Below are positions 43,726 through 55,733 of a stretch of 64,000 nt of DNA, piece by piece. A program made the position numbers and the translations under genes. How positions within the stretch are numbered: position 1 is the first letter of the stretch; every line of letters starts with the position of its first letter. Source of the stretch: Achaetomium macrosporum (taxonomy: Eukaryota > Ascomycota > Sordariomycetes > Sordariales > Chaetomiaceae). A model generated the notes under the pieces. That model saw nothing but the letters and a program-made list of their open reading frames with translations, was not told where the DNA came from and made no database searches. The stretch covers positions 59,580-123,579 of the forward strand of contig MU860062.1 of assembly GCA_033296875.1 (NCBI GenBank), written 5' to 3'.

Positions 43726-44256
43726 TCATCGACGGGCGTTTGATTTTCCCGTAGCAGCTATCCGTGTCACTAAAATACCGGATCTCATGCGCCTAAGAGC
43801 AGGAGGGTCCGCAGAAGACTTCGGAATATTCATTATGGCTGCCTCGACAACCGTAGTCGCCAAGCATGGCGAAGAAGTGCTGGGAGCGGATTGAGACACT
43901 GTTACACTTCGTGTAAACCCCGGCTCTCTTAGCTTTGCCTGATTCTTTTCTTCATATGGCCGTCTGCGGTACACGTCTACCAGTTCCTGGTTTGACCTAG
44001 TAATGTTCCGCTGTGGCGCTGCGGCCTTGACCTTCTGAAGGCAGTCCTGAACACCTGTCCATGGGCCGGAAAATGGCCCGAGTATGGGAGAATCAGGTTC
44101 ATCTTCCTCCTTGTATCCGCAGCGTTCGCCATCCAGAAACCAACTAAGTTCTGCAGCTTGAACGCATATCGCGGTAAGAGACGATTTCATTTTGATATCA
44201 ATAGAGTGCCTGCGAGAAGGGCTGGACCCCTGGCCAGAGTCATTGCGGGCCGCCAT
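43726..44256 (-). CDS. Possible hypothetical protein, 176 residues
   Basis: An uninterrupted frame of 176 codons starts MAARNDSGQGSSPSRRHSID, with a second possible start 22 residues later. It contains a Trp/Gly/Asp-rich middle (LSWFLDGERCGYKEEDEPDS, LGPFSGPWTGVQDCLQKV) and a basic Ser-rich tail. I do not recognise it, and there is no membrane segment or family motif. Its length is somewhat above chance and the middle segment looks protein-like, but the codon bias is weaker than in the confident genes nearby. It may be a chance frame or a decaying gene. Confidence 0.3.
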   Translation of the reverse strand: MAARNDSGQGSSPSRRHSIDIKMKSSLTAICVQAAELSWFLDGERCGYKEEDEPDSPILGPFSGPWTGVQDCLQKVKAAAPQRNITRSNQELVDVYRRRPYEEKNQAKLREPGFTRSVTVSQSAPSTSSPCLATTVVEAAIMNIPKSSADPPALRRMRSGILVTRIAATGKSNARR

Positions 44257-45096
44257 TTTAGCAGCAAGGTTGAGAAACAGAAAAACCTAGGTAGGTACTT
44301 TTCTCGAACACCGTTGCTCCTGATTTTATGGCTTCCAGAGACGCCCAAGGAGAACCAGGACGGATATTTCAGGGAATGCAGTTTTAATATTTTCGCGCTG
44401 ACAACGACTTTGTTCTCACGTTCTTTGTTGTTGGTGTTAGGAAGCCTGAGAAGTGTCAATGGGGGACACAATAAACAAAATGGTCCAAGCAATATGCAAG
44501 CTGTTCCAAGGATCAGACATGTCGCAGTTCCCGAGAGGGCGGGCCTATGCAATTGAACGGTGCTGAGAGCTCACCCAGCAGCAACAAACTGTTCATTTGG
44601 AACCACGACCGCAAGGGTATCTTCTCCTATGATCTTAGCGACGCGCTCGACTTGGAAGGGGGTTGATTCTCGATGTCCAAGAGAAGAAACAGGAGCGCTC
44701 TGCGTTGGATTGACCAGAAATCTGCAAAAGGTAAGAGTGCGCTACTAGTAATATGTAACATGGCATCTACCAAGCGGCAGAATTGCGAACCCGCATCTCT
44801 CGGCACCTGCAATTTGCCGTGCGGAGACGTTGCATCCTCTTTAACGTCGGTATGGGGTTGAGAGGTCAGAGGCTAGCAATTGGGCGGCCGTCTCCGCATC
44901 TTAATGTTCTTATAACAGTTTGTGTCAAGCAAATGGTTTCGCCGACGGCAGTTCTTGTGTTGGCCCAATGGCCGCCTCAGCAATGGAGGATAAAGTAGTT
45001 GAGGTCCACTATCCGCTCAGCGGTGGCGACGGAATCGTGGGTCTGACGAGGTAAGCTTGACTGAGCGACCGACAGGGCAACAGGTGGATACAGAAA
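44257..45096. other. Intergenic, no gene seen
   Basis: This stretch is 840 bp upstream of the DUF8021-like gene. Frames on both strands around 44187-44556 are unsupported. Confidence 0.45.
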
Positions 45097-46015
45097 ATGA
45101 TGCTCCAACAAACCTCTCTCGTGAGTGTCGCTCTGGTGTCTTGCGCAGCGGCAGAGTGCAGCCGTTCCTTTCTTGTCGACGCGACAGCCAAGTACGTGGC
45201 AGCCCAGGGAGAAGGCAGCCCGGCAATCCTGACTGGCATTGCTGCCGACAACCTCAACTACACCGAGAGCGACAAGACAGTCGACATTGCGACCGGCGTG
45301 CTGGCACAGCCCATGAAGATTGACCACAACCGGAGCATCCACGACACCACCCTGTGCGCAACCTTCACCGAGCTCATCGTCACCGACCCAGCCAAACCCT
45401 ATGTCATTGGCACGCGCATGGTCTTCACCGACAACAAGGCTAGTCTCATCGAGACCATCGCAACCAAGCCAGGCGACTGGGCTTTCAACGCCACGGGCTA
45501 CCTCCACTGGTACGTTATGACCCCAGTTCGGTGCGGTGCATCCCTGTCTGTCCCCTGGCTCACCGGTAGCGCACCGTGTCTTCAGGAACTCCCTCGAAAA
45601 CTGGGACCCCATTCCCTCCGCGCCGCGCGACACGCGCGCCGTAATCCAAGCCGCAGGCGACGCATACTTCGACCGCTTCGCCAACGCCAGCATCGCCGTC
45701 CCCTTCGGCACGCCCTGCGCGCGTCTGGAAGGAGGCGCGTACTCCGACAGCCGGGCCACGGGCACCAACACGTGCGGTCTGGGCCTGCCGTCGACCATCA
45801 CCGTGACCAACCGCCGGTATGTCGTCGACGAGGAGATGGGCGCCGTGTCCATCTTCGTGGGGTTTCCAGGTCTGGACCGGTCGGTGCCCCAGAAGCCGAT
45901 GCCGGATGGCCACTTCTTCAGGGTCGAGGGCGGCAAGATTAGGTATATTCATACCGTGTCGACGTGCGAGCATGCTGGGTGCGGTATGAACGGGACTGGA
46001 ATTCCGGGGCAGTGA
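45097..46015 (+). CDS. Secreted DUF8021-like protein
   Basis: Exons 45097-45509 and 45586-46015 give 280 residues. The 76-bp intron (GTACGT, CTTCAG) sits where the family core YLHW joins NSLENWDPIP. A signal peptide is clear: MMLQQTSLVSVALVSCAAAE, cleaved near Ala/Glu 20. The mature protein has the features of the fungal DUF8021 family: a first half with DHNRSIHDTTLCATFTELI, RMVFTDNKASLIETIATKPG and FNATGYLHW, then a second half with AAGDAYFDRFANA, YVVDEEMGAVSIFVGFPGL and PDGHFFRVEGGKIRYIHTVS. The fold of the second half is SnoaL-like by family knowledge. It has paired cysteines and N-glycosylation sites. No enzymatic activity is established. It is probably extracellular. Confidence 0.82.
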
Positions 46016-47093
46016 CAGAGACTCCAGTCATGATGGAGGTTTCATAGACTTCGTTTGCTAGGTAGTCGTCGCAAGGCAGTTCGTGGCAACGGGCATAGCT
46101 GAGAGGGACTCGCAACTCCCGGCCAGTCAGAATAACGGGCGGAAGAAGGTGGAATGTTTGACGTTGTTGACGTTCAGTTCGGATAATTGCAAGAATCAGA
46201 GATCTGCGCGCTCCTAAAGCTGTCGGTTCTGGTGATGAGAGGTTTGAGTCATGCCACGCTTGAGAGGAATCAGCCTATGATGAGAGCTTGAAGGCTTGAT
46301 GCTCTGACGAACGAGGTCAGTCACCCACAATTTGGCAAGTAATTGAGCTAGATTCGCTTGACAAACAGCAGATGAGTTTTCCCAATTCATGTTAGCGTTC
46401 GAGCATATCAAGAGTCTCTCGTGTCGCGGGTTTTTTCGGGCCATGCCCCCTTCCGATCGACCTCTTAATGCGGTTGACTGCCCTGTGCCCAGTCGCGCTC
46501 GGACGGTGCTTATTCGCATCGTTACGCTTCAATTACACGGGAAGACCCTGCACAAACAACCACACCCCTTGCGGTTCCTGGTTAGCCTGCCCAGACCGAA
46601 CGCAGCCAAGAGTCGGAGGCTTCTCCAACTCAAACCTTCTGGGGTTAACGTTAACGTTAGCCGGGGAACGACACCCCTGAACTGCTGGTCTGCAGGTCTG
46701 CCGCCACATTGCAAGTTCTGCAAGGAGACTTTGCTTTCCTTCCCGTGCTTTGGCTTGCATGCGACAATCTGGCCATGGGTGGTTCAACCCCAGACGAGGG
46801 TCAGGGCCGCCAGGACTTGACGGGAAGCTGGAAACGGTGGCGTACCTAGTGCAAAGCCAATATTGAGACAGCTGCTGGCCAGCATCCCCGGAAAATCGAG
46901 ATCGAAGGATTCACACAAATCCTATAACTTCTCCCTGGGCCATGTTCCTACCCACGGCCGATCCATCGGGACATCTCCACTCGTTTTCTCCTTGCCGGGT
47001 TTTTTGCATGGCCTTATTTGGGCGGAGATCAAGGGTGGTACCGTTAGAATATTGGGATCATCGTCCCCTCATCTGTCAGACATTGACAGAACC
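46016..47093. other. Intergenic, no gene seen
   Basis: This stretch is 1.1 kb between two plus-strand genes. A short palindromic repeat (GTTAACGTTAAC at 46644-46655) occurs. Frames at 46389-46820 and on the other strand are unsupported. Confidence 0.5.
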
Positions 47094-48563
47094 ATGTCCT
47101 CAACCGACAGTCCGCCTGGCCCCGATGAGTCCAAGGCTTCTATTGTCGTCGGTGTTGTGACAGCTCTTCACCTGGTTTCTTGGACACTTTTCGGCACTCG
47201 CATCTGGACTCGAGTCAGGCCAACCATCTGTCTCTCCCCCGACGACTACTTCATCATCCTCGCAGTGGTAAGGAAGACCCAAGCAGCTCTTTACTGTTCC
47301 AACGTTAACTAGCACAAACTGCATTTTCAGGCATTTGATGCGGTTTCGTTCGCCCTCTTGCTGGTGGCCGTCAGCTATGGCGTCGGTCGACACAACTACT
47401 ACGTCCCGCATGACCAGGAAGTGCTGGCTGAGAAATGGCTCTTCCTCAGCCAGCCGCCCTTCCCCTGGAGCCTCGCCTTCTCCAAGGTGAGCATCTCGTG
47501 GATGCTCCTCCGGATCCAGCGCGACACGCGCTGGTGGTGCTGGACCATGTACGGGTTCATGGTCGTGTCCGTCGGCGTCGCCATCGTCTCCAACATCTTT
47601 CAGCTGTCGATGTGCAAGCCGCTGTACGGCGCATGGGATCACAGCGACCCCTCCGTTGTGTGCACAGATCCGAAGAAGAGTCAGGCGTCCATCTATGTGA
47701 CCTCTTCCGTGACCATTGTTACCGATGTTGCACTCAGCCTTGCGGTATGCTTTCCTTTAGATGCTCTTTTAGTTCCATAATGAGCCAAGGCGGAGCGCTG
47801 ACAACCCGGTTCCATCAGCCTATGACCTTCATCATACACATCCAACGGCCTTTCCGCGAGAAGATTGCGCTTATCTTTGTCATGGGCCTTGGAATCTTTG
47901 CAAGCAGCGCCTCGATCGCGAAGTTGTTCATGGTTGGAAGCTACGGGAGCACAGGTGACACGCTGATGGATACGGTCGCTCTCACAACCTGGAGTATGGT
48001 TGAGGCCCAGCTGGCGTACGTCTGTTCTTTCTCACGTTACCATGCCAGACCGCTGACCGCATCCTGATAGCATCATCGCCGCCTGCATCCCAACCCTCAA
48101 ACGCCTGTTCGAGAGGGTCCTCCGCCGCTGGGGCCTCATCTCGAGCCAAGGTTCCACGACACGCTCTCGAACCGGCTACCACAAGCACGAAGAGGGCACC
48201 TCGCGCACGCGCGTTTTCAGCCAACATCGGCATGCCACCCAAACCCACGAGCTCAGCGCGATGCGCTCACAGCGAGACGTCAAGCACAGCGCAGCCACGA
48301 CCAACATCGAGACGTCGAGCCTGGAAAGCGGCGAGATGCCCATTATGAAGCCGAGCCCTAAGGGGTCGTATGGCGACTTTGAGTCGGTCGACTCGCCTGC
48401 CGGGAGCAGCAATGATAACGGGGTGTACTTCAAGACTGCTATCAAAGCTGGTGAGCATAGGACCTCTGCTGGGGCGGCGGGCGGAGGAGGCATCCAGATG
48501 GAAACGACAGTGTCAGTGCACACCGAGCCAAATTCCAAGCGGAGGGAAGCGGACGTTGTTTGA
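47094..48563 (+). CDS. Seven-helix fungal rhodopsin-domain membrane protein (SAT4/Pth11-like, no CFEM)
   Basis: Exons 47094-47267, 47331-47744, 47819-48015 and 48071-48563 give 425 residues. Introns are 63, 74 and 55 bp. Seven hydrophobic stretches occur in the order typical of the family: ASIVVGVVTALHLVSWTLFG, LSPDDYFIILAVAFDAVSFA, the SWMLLRI helix, MYGFMVVSVGVAIVSNIFQL, SIYVTSSVTIVTDVALSLAP, IALIFVMGLGIFASSASIAK and LTTWSMVEAQLAIIAACIPT. The family marks LSPDDYFII, MCKPLYGAWD and the late TTWSMVEAQLAIIAACIP are present. A hydrophilic tail of about 160 residues, rich in Ser and His, follows. Such proteins are GPCR-like plasma-membrane sensors in some fungi (Pth11) but most are uncharacterised. 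The N-terminus lacks a CFEM domain. Confidence 0.87.
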
Positions 48564-50783
48564 GTTAGGATTTCTGCGGCGTTCAGGGGTTTATCATCTG
48601 GGCGGGAAAGTACGAAGGTAAAATGAAAATACTAGTAGTACTCTTCTTCGTGTGACCAGCTGCATTTGCGTTATTTTCGATATTGCAGCACCACAGAATC
48701 GCCGACCCTGTGTTCAAGCTTGATATTTGCTTCAGAGATCTGGATCCTCCGGTTCCTTGGCAGATCTTGAACAAGTGGTCCAAACAACAAACACCTGGTT
48801 GTCCAAGTTGTCTAACCGGGGACAGGGACGCCTTACCTGAATCCGACACACAAGACCTTCCATCCCGAACTCGGGAAAGCATGCATGCTGCGTCAGGCCA
48901 GGCTTCCCCGGGAGCAAGGGATTCATTCTGGTCACACCAATCAAGCGCTCTCGAACTTTCCTCCAGCTTTCGAGACCCAGGACTGGGGATACCCCGGTCG
49001 GCGCCGACCCCAACCCGCAAACTGCAACCTGACCCCGAAGCGTGGGATTGGTCCGGGGCTCGTTCCGGTCTTCCAACCCCCGGATTCTCTGGGCGCCATG
49101 GCTGGTGTGCCAACTCAGCTGTGAAAGGTCTTGTGTAAAGAGGCCAATGGCAATGTGTAAGTTTGCGAAGTTAGAACACGAAATCATCGCAAACTCGAAC
49201 GTGTTAGGAGCGGAGAAACACACTCATTTCTGCGAGACTGGATTCCTCTCGGCGGCGCTTTGGCTTGGAGCTCACCATGGAATTCGGGACAGATCAACGT
49301 GGCGACGGGCGATCTGCAGAAAATGCAGAAGGATGTGTGTGACAAGTCGATTGGGAACAAACATGAATCGGCGTCGTCCGACGTCGAACCTTTCCCGCCT
49401 CCACACGTCCTTGGCCCGTCCGCCACGAATACCCAGCGTCCGTTTCTGCTGCGTCCGTCTTGCTTAGGTTAGTCGTCAGCGCAACAAAGGGGTTGTGGGC
49501 GCATGCATTCCCCAGGCCAAGCATTCCAACCAACACACCCGTCATCCATCGCGGGAAAGCTTGGCGAATGCCGGTTGTACAGTACTGTTACGTACTGCAC
49601 CGACTAATACGGCCTAGCCAGAGTCTATCGGTTAGTTATAGCACCTCATTGGCCTCACTAATCTCAATGGCAGGAGAGGTACGAATAAATCCGTTGGTCA
49701 ATTCGTGATGTCGAGTACAGAAGTTCTTGGGGTCGCAGCTCAATGGCATCGATCGCTTCGCGAATGTTCCCCAGGGCCTGATCTTCTCGCGACTGGCCCA
49801 GTTGCCAACTGGTTGAAAAGTGACTTCCGGTGGCTCACCAGAGGAGGATTAACGCGACAGCCCTGCGTTACGACTAGGCCGCTTGGCATCTCCACACCGG
49901 TCAATTGGGGATCTCAGCTTCTCAGGTAGTGGATCTCTAATAAACGCGGGGTTGGCAATCTGATTCATCAAGCGAAACCAAAGAGAGCAAGGTCACTCAG
50001 GTGGGATTTTGACCCGTCCCGGCGCGCTGGAACGGGAGTCTCGACTGCAGACCGAGGTGGACAGACGGAGTGCTAGCACTGTGGTACATAAGGGATGCCA
50101 CTACTGCTGCAAAACGGCAAAGGAATCACTCACAACATATCTACTGTCTACGGCAGTCATCCTTTCGATCATCTACATAGGTAGTAGGCTGGAGAGCCTT
50201 CCGTGATCTCAGTATGTGCCCACGCCGGACCGAGCGAGATTTCGCTTAACTGAAGCATATGTGCACCGGGGCCGTCATCGGCCGAGATTCTGCAGGAACG
50301 TACCTCTTAATGTTCATGGGAGAAATCGATGGTGGCCCGTTTTCCAGGTTCAGAGGTGCAGTTGGTTTGGACCCAGGGAAGCCAAGCCCGTTCACGTCGA
50401 CAGCGCTTGGCAGATGCGGGTAGTTAGCGAACCTGGAATGAGCGTGCCGCAAAAGGAGGGAAATCTTCCGCAACTTTGACGATGACATTCACAACCGACG
50501 TTACACTTGATGCGAGCAGATCCCACGGACGAGCCATCAGACCGTCGGGTGAATTAAGGTTGGTCCAATGGATTATAGTGCAGATCAGCAGAGTCCATTC
50601 AGTGGTCCACCAACTACGGAGCGGGCCGTCGCTGGTGTCGTGCGCGGTTACACCGTCCGAACCATACGTAGTCGTACACTACATACATGAAGCCTGGCCT
50701 TTGCAAATATCGATGAATTCGCAGATCACTTTGGTGTGCATGTCGCGGGTATGTGCGCAAGTAAATTCAAGCAAGTCTCAATG
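48564..50783. other. Intergenic, no gene seen
   Basis: This stretch is 2.2 kb with only unsupported frames (48583-49223 on the minus strand and 49042-49467 on the plus, for example). I could not recognise or join any of them. Confidence 0.5.
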
Positions 50784-51159
50784 TCAGCTTCCAATGAATT
50801 GAAAGGTCGCTGTTCTTAGGAAAAGGCCCCCGTCAGTGCCGTCACTGTCGTCCTTTAGGTTCGGACAACGACAGCTGGTCGATGGCTGACTGGATTCACC
50901 GCAAATGGCCGGGAAGCCAGAAGTCGTAGATGAACTTCTTGATAAATCGGTATGCTGTCCACTTGTCTTTGCCATCCTGAACGGTGAAGTCGAACGCCTT
51001 GATGGCACGGCGGTAATATTTAGTGTCGCTGCCATCGATCCTGGCATAGTGCCCGTAGATCCTGGCGCAACGGCTGTCGTGTGAAATGGACCAGGAATGA
51101 TATTTACCCTGCGCCTCGCTTTTGCGGTTGACTAGACGGACTGATGTTTGGAAAGACAC
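50784..51159 (-). pseudogene. Remnant resembling the C-terminal part of DUF7924-type fungal proteins
   Basis: The minus strand reads VRLVNRKSEAQGKYHSWSIS, then RIYGHYARIDGSDTKYYRRA, FDFTVQDGKDKWTAYRF and KFIYDFWLPGHLR. A TGA follows, and after it IQSAIDQLSLSEPKDD continues in the same frame to a final stop at 50784. The IYGHY...YYR...FDFT..DGK.KWTAY...YD.W pattern is what I recall from the C-terminus of DUF7924 proteins, which are frequent in filamentous ascomycetes. No start codon, no N-terminal half and an internal stop point to a remnant. The family assignment is from memory and moderately sure; the stop codon and the missing upstream part are seen directly. Confidence 0.6.
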
Positions 51160-51778
51160 TCAAGGTCAAGCAGGAACGGGCAAAGCGGTGACAGAGACGG
51201 CAACACCACACCTCCGATGCCGAGAACCCTCGGCCAGGCAGCAGAGACGTGCACGTCGTCAACCCAAAAGCCTACGGCCCGCGCTTCATCCCGGCCCGCA
51301 CACGAGTTTGGAGCCGCTTAATTACAACAAAGCCGGGCGGTTGGGGTCATGCCAAGAAGCAGCTATCTGCTTCTAGATGGTGACTGCCAGCCTCGACCAC
51401 AGGGAAGTCTGCCAGCCATGTGCTCCATGCTGTACCATCTGGGTGCGAATCTTGCAGCATAGGCAAGGACAACATGACCTGACTAGTCAGAGAATCTCAG
51501 AAAGGCGAAAGTGGACTTGAGGCAAGGCAGAATTCAACGCATTCATTTCCCACTATCTCCGAAAGCATCCTTAAATCTGAACCCTCATGAATCTCCCAAG
51601 ATACATACAGTACATACAGCTCCAATGAATCTTTCGCTCTCCTCCGCATGGGCCCACTCCCCGCTCCAACCTCCCTCGACTCTTTCCATATCATTACAGA
51701 ACCTTAGCCTTCTCCGGTTCCTCGGTCGGATTCTTCCCAACCTTCTCCGGTTCTTCGGCCCAGATTAGCGCTCACCTG
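51160..51778. other. Intergenic, no gene seen
   Basis: This stretch is 619 bp. I could not find the missing N-terminal half of the DUF7924-like remnant in it. Confidence 0.4.
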
Positions 51779-53096
51779 CTAAGAATCGCAGGGATCAGGC
51801 TCAAATTTCACGCGGACACCCCGCTGTCGTAGGTATTCGTCCTCTCGGATGTTCCTCCAGGCCCACTGGGCCTGGCACCTGTAGGAACCAAAGCGCCATT
51901 CAAAAACGTTGATGGCGCCGCCCTTGACGAGACAAATAATCTCGTCAATCTCATAAACAAAGGCCCTCGAGAAGTAATTGGTGAGGTACTCTTCGGTAAT
52001 AATGTCTGGGGGTCCCGAAATCGTGAGGCAGCGGGTGTGGTCGGGCGGATCTTGTGCGTCCGCCACTGGGTTGCGGTCTTGCCGCACCGTCACTTGCACG
52101 CCGCCCACAAAGAGCCCATATCCGGGTGCGTTTGCTCGGGCGAGCAAAGTTTGCGCTGCAACAGCGGAGAAAAACGTGATTTTGGCCGCCGCGGTATGGT
52201 ATCGACCGGTTGGAGGAGTGATGACTGTGGCCCAAACGCGACCGGTGGCGCGAATCGATCCGAGAAGTTGATTATAGGTAACGTCTGCTGGCAGTCCAGT
52301 TATCCACACCGAGCAATTCTGGTTGGGGGAGATGTCCGCCGGCCGGTTGCGAGCCAGACGGTAGTCTCCCCTGTAATTAGGGGAGACGCCCGCCGCAATT
52401 CGGTTGGCAATCTCTTCAGCGGTCGGATACTCCCGAAGGACTCTGGAGAATGGATTGGCCATCACACTAGGTCTAAATGTCCCGGTTGTGGCTGATTGGG
52501 TTTGGTTGCCGGCAACTGTCGTCCCTGGCCTGCGGTGCTGAGCTGAATTGATGTGGTTGGCCTGCTGGGCATCCGAAGGGTTGGCAGTTGGGGGCGTATT
52601 CGGTCCGTTAAGATGGCCTTCTTGACTTCTCCAGCCATTGTTCGCAGAAGACGCACTTTGAAGAGGTCCAAAAGAACTGTAGGTCTGTCCTGATCCAGCA
52701 CGTGACTGGGGCAATGTGCCGCCGAGGGAGTTCTGTGAAGCGGAATGTCAGGGGGGCTGTAGGGAGAATTATGGTGGAGTTTGGACGTGCAGTGGGACTT
52801 ACGAGGGAAGGCAAATGGTTGACGCCCTGGAGGTGTGCATTTCCCGATGTCGTGACAGTTGAACCAAACCCATTACGCAGAGCGGTGGTGTTGACCGGCT
52901 GCCCTTGCAGGGTGGTCGCTATCTCGGCGCGCCGATCATGGTGTTCATGTTGTCTGAAGGAGCTTCCCCGCGATGGGTCCCCCGATGATGATGAGTTTTG
53001 AGATTGAAATGCCGCCGCGCGGCGTTCCCGCGATGTGTTCCCCCAAAATGGGATTCCCCACGGTGGGAGCGGACCATTCCTCTGCGAGTTGGACAT
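51779..53096 (-). CDS. RRM-like RNA-binding protein with two RRM-type folds and disordered N-terminus
   Basis: Exons 53096-52803 and 52732-51779 (70-bp intron, GTAAGT/CACAG, phase 0) encode 415 residues. Residues 1-230 are disordered, with many Ser, Asn, Gln and Pro residues, starting MSNSQRNGPLPPWGIPFWGN. An RRM-like domain begins near residue 238: CSVWITGLPADVTYNQLLGS, then GRVWATVITPP and AAKITFFSAVAAQTLL. A second, more divergent unit lies at about 331-395: TRCLTISGPPDIITEEYLTN, FVYEIDEI, GGAINVFEWRFGSYRCQAQW. RNP1 aromatic positions are poorly kept, so RNA binding is inferred. A truncated relative of the second unit lies at 57148-57378. The start ATG at 53096 follows an in-frame Leu/Val/Gly without other Met. 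The role is unknown. Confidence 0.75.
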
Positions 53097-55233
53097 GCCG
53101 ACCAAGCGGGTGGTCTGGCTGACTGCCTGGCTGAGTTAGCGACTGTCGACCATCAGAGCTTATGGAATTGAGAGAAAATCCGTTACCTTTTTGGTTTTGC
53201 CTTTCTCTTGATCAAAGTGAAGATGGGCAGCGCGAGTCGGAAATTATTGGTCTCTATCGCAGCACGAGAAATACTTGTATCTCTCAGTGCAGGACGGTTG
53301 TGGTTCTGAAGTCACTCAACCTTGGAATGGAAGAGAGGAAGTTAGGAAGAGGTTGAGGTCGGTGGAAGAAAATTGTGTGCAGCACCGAAAATAAATCTTG
53401 CAAAAGGTGTGGGTGATCTGGGAGAGTAAACAACATCGGATGGAAGCAGCTCCCTTGAACAATCAGTGTGTTCCTGGCTGGTGCCACACATTGTTGTTGT
53501 TCAGTGCACCTGTCCAGCTTCAACCCAATGGGACGATGTATAACTTGAAGCCCAGAAAAAGAAAGGTCTGTTCCTCCAGGCAGATGGGAAGGCCGGCTGC
53601 CCCCCTCAAATGCACTTCCACAATCCGACTACTGGCGACCCGCCCCAGTGATACTCCCCCAAAGGGGAAGTCCGATTGTTCCATGCCATAGTAAGAATCC
53701 TTCAGTAGGAGCCTCGTAGGCCTTAGGGAACAATGAACTAGTGCAATAGTAGGATCTCAGAGATATGATATATTGAGTTTATACCGAAAACTCCAAGCCG
53801 CAGGGATACGGGATGACTGATCGCTTTTGACAGGAAAGCGGCATTAAGGCAAATCAACATTCTGAATACAAAGAGTTTCAACAGTTGGTGACTTTGTCCC
53901 TCTAAGAGATAACAGATGCTGGAGAGGATATAATGACTGGAAAATTCAAAGAAGGATGCACTGGTTGGTCCAAGCAGGGTTTTATACCCAGACAGTTCAT
54001 AGAAGGCGCCTTTTTCAGTCTATAGAAACCACTCATGGACTTGGCAACAACTCACTGGTGAGCAATTGCCTTTTGACCCATGATCTTGCCATGCCAAATT
54101 GGCTAAACCTCAGCTGTTACTGCACGCAAGGTGATTTGCTATTGGGATGTCATCCGAACGCGGTTGAGCTAGCCGTCGATTCAAAGTATTAAGGAAACAT
54201 AGGTCGTGAGCAAAGACACAACGGCAACGAAAATACGATGTTTGGGGACCTCCAAGTTGTAGCCAGTTTTCACGGTGGGATGACACGTTTTATGGACCGG
54301 TCGAATCCATGCAATTTGTGTAGAGTACTCCAGCACTAAGGTTGATAACAATGTGAGGTCGGTCTAAGCTATGCTGCTTGTCGTCCTTCACAATCACTGC
54401 GTTCATGGCAAGCGTGGTTTCCCGTCACGAGTTTGCATTTGTCTCCTTCGTCTTACGGTATGTGACTTGTCCGTCTCGGAATTAAGCTTGCTACCATACC
54501 TCTCTTATTGTTACAATCTCCGGAGCAGTCTGACACCACCTTTCCCTGAATCAGCGTTACTGTGCCATCTTGAGCAAGGCCAGCTTGGGATGTGGAGCTG
54601 CTTCATTGTTTTGAAGCCCCTGAGCTGACCCTAACCCTTGTGGATGAAAATCACCGAGGCGACCGACCACTAAACGGCCCGTACAAGCAATTTCCGTATT
54701 AATTTCCGTATTAATTCCCGCCGCTGCAGCCTCGCAACTCCATCAGAAACTCAGAAAACCGACCTCACGCCCATCAGCAACTGACACTTGCTATCGGGTG
54801 ATAGAGTGGTTTTACGAGTGACCCAGCAAACTACATGTTACAGCCACAGCGGTCACCGGCACCTGATGGACCACTTCCCTGGGCGTCTCGGCGGTCACGT
54901 CGTTTCTAGGGGTCTGAGGTGGTGGAACAAGATGTGGAGAGGTCGTTGGCGGAAAAGGAACACGGTTAAGCATTAGGGATAAGGCAACTATGTCAAATCG
55001 TGGGAAGGTCGAGACGTTGAGCTACTGCAAAAGCAAAAGAAGAACTTTGAACCATCCACCCTCGTCAGGGTCACGAACCATCATAATGCCGATTCACGTT
55101 TTCCCAGCCCAATGTCCACAGATTCCTTCCAAAGCTCGCGAGATGGGCTCATTTCGCTTCGTAGGCCGTTGATCGAATCTCAATCCTGACGGGCCTCTCA
55201 AGCCAGCAAATCGGTCGGTCTGTCGTTGCGCGC
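53097..55233. other. Intergenic, no gene seen
   Basis: This stretch is 2.1 kb, somewhat more A+T-rich than the flanks. A short direct duplication (AATTTCCGTATT repeated near 54690-54713) is present. Frames of 60-97 codons are unsupported. Confidence 0.5.
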
Positions 55234-55733
55234 TCAGCAGAGGCAGTCAAGGCACTCCAAGCAGCATTCGCATGTCTCCCCGCAGAGCCAGCAGCAGCAT
55301 AAGGCGGCAAGGCTAAACGAATCACGACGTGAATTAGCCCATCGTTCTCAACGGTTGATAGAAGCAGGATAGATTAATGGGGTTGAATGGGGCCTGACTT
55401 ACCAAGTGTACAAGCAGCCATGGTCCTTCTCCTCCTTGGGCGGGTTCGGGTCCTGGTACTGCATCGGCGGATAGCCCTGCGGCGGAGGATAACCTTGCGG
55501 TCCCGGAGGGTAGCCTTGTGGAGGAGGATAGCCTTGTGGAGGGGGATAGCCTTGTGGAGGGGGATAGCCACTGTAGTGTCGGGGCAAGAGCGGTCAGTGG
55601 CGTCCCGAAGCTAACTGGACACTCGGTTCCAAGATGTGGCGTGACCGGGTATGAACATTGGCGAGAAAGGTGGTTTGTAACTGTGCGAGGAATGTAGGGG
55701 CTCGACTTACCCTTGGGCAGGATACTGCGACAT
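55234..55733 (-). CDS. CYSTM-type protein: GYPPPQ repeats plus cysteine-rich C-terminal tail
   Basis: Exons 55733-55711, 55570-55403 and 55312-55234 give 89 residues. Introns are 140 bp (GTAAGT, ACACTACAG) and 90 bp (GTAAGT, TTTAG), and the phases agree. It starts MSQYPAQG, followed by five near-identical six-residue repeats (GYPPPQ, one with an extra Gly). A short charged linker (NPPKEEKDHGCLYT) precedes a tail with about a dozen cysteines, LAALCCCWLCGETCEC, then CLECLDCLC. This is the layout of the cysteine-rich transmembrane (CYSTM) family: a Pro/Tyr/Gln-rich cytosolic part and a Cys-rich membrane-embedded or palmitoylated tail, linked to stress and metal tolerance in yeasts and plants. 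No single exon shows the protein whole. Function in this fungus is inferred. Confidence 0.83.
55403..55570 (-). repeat. 18-bp coding tandem repeat (GYPPPQ)
   Basis: Within exon 2 of the CYSTM-type gene, an 18-bp unit (GGCTATCCCCCTCCACAA) is repeated about five times in the range 55455-55570, with small variations. Copy number may vary between strains. Confidence 0.8.
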
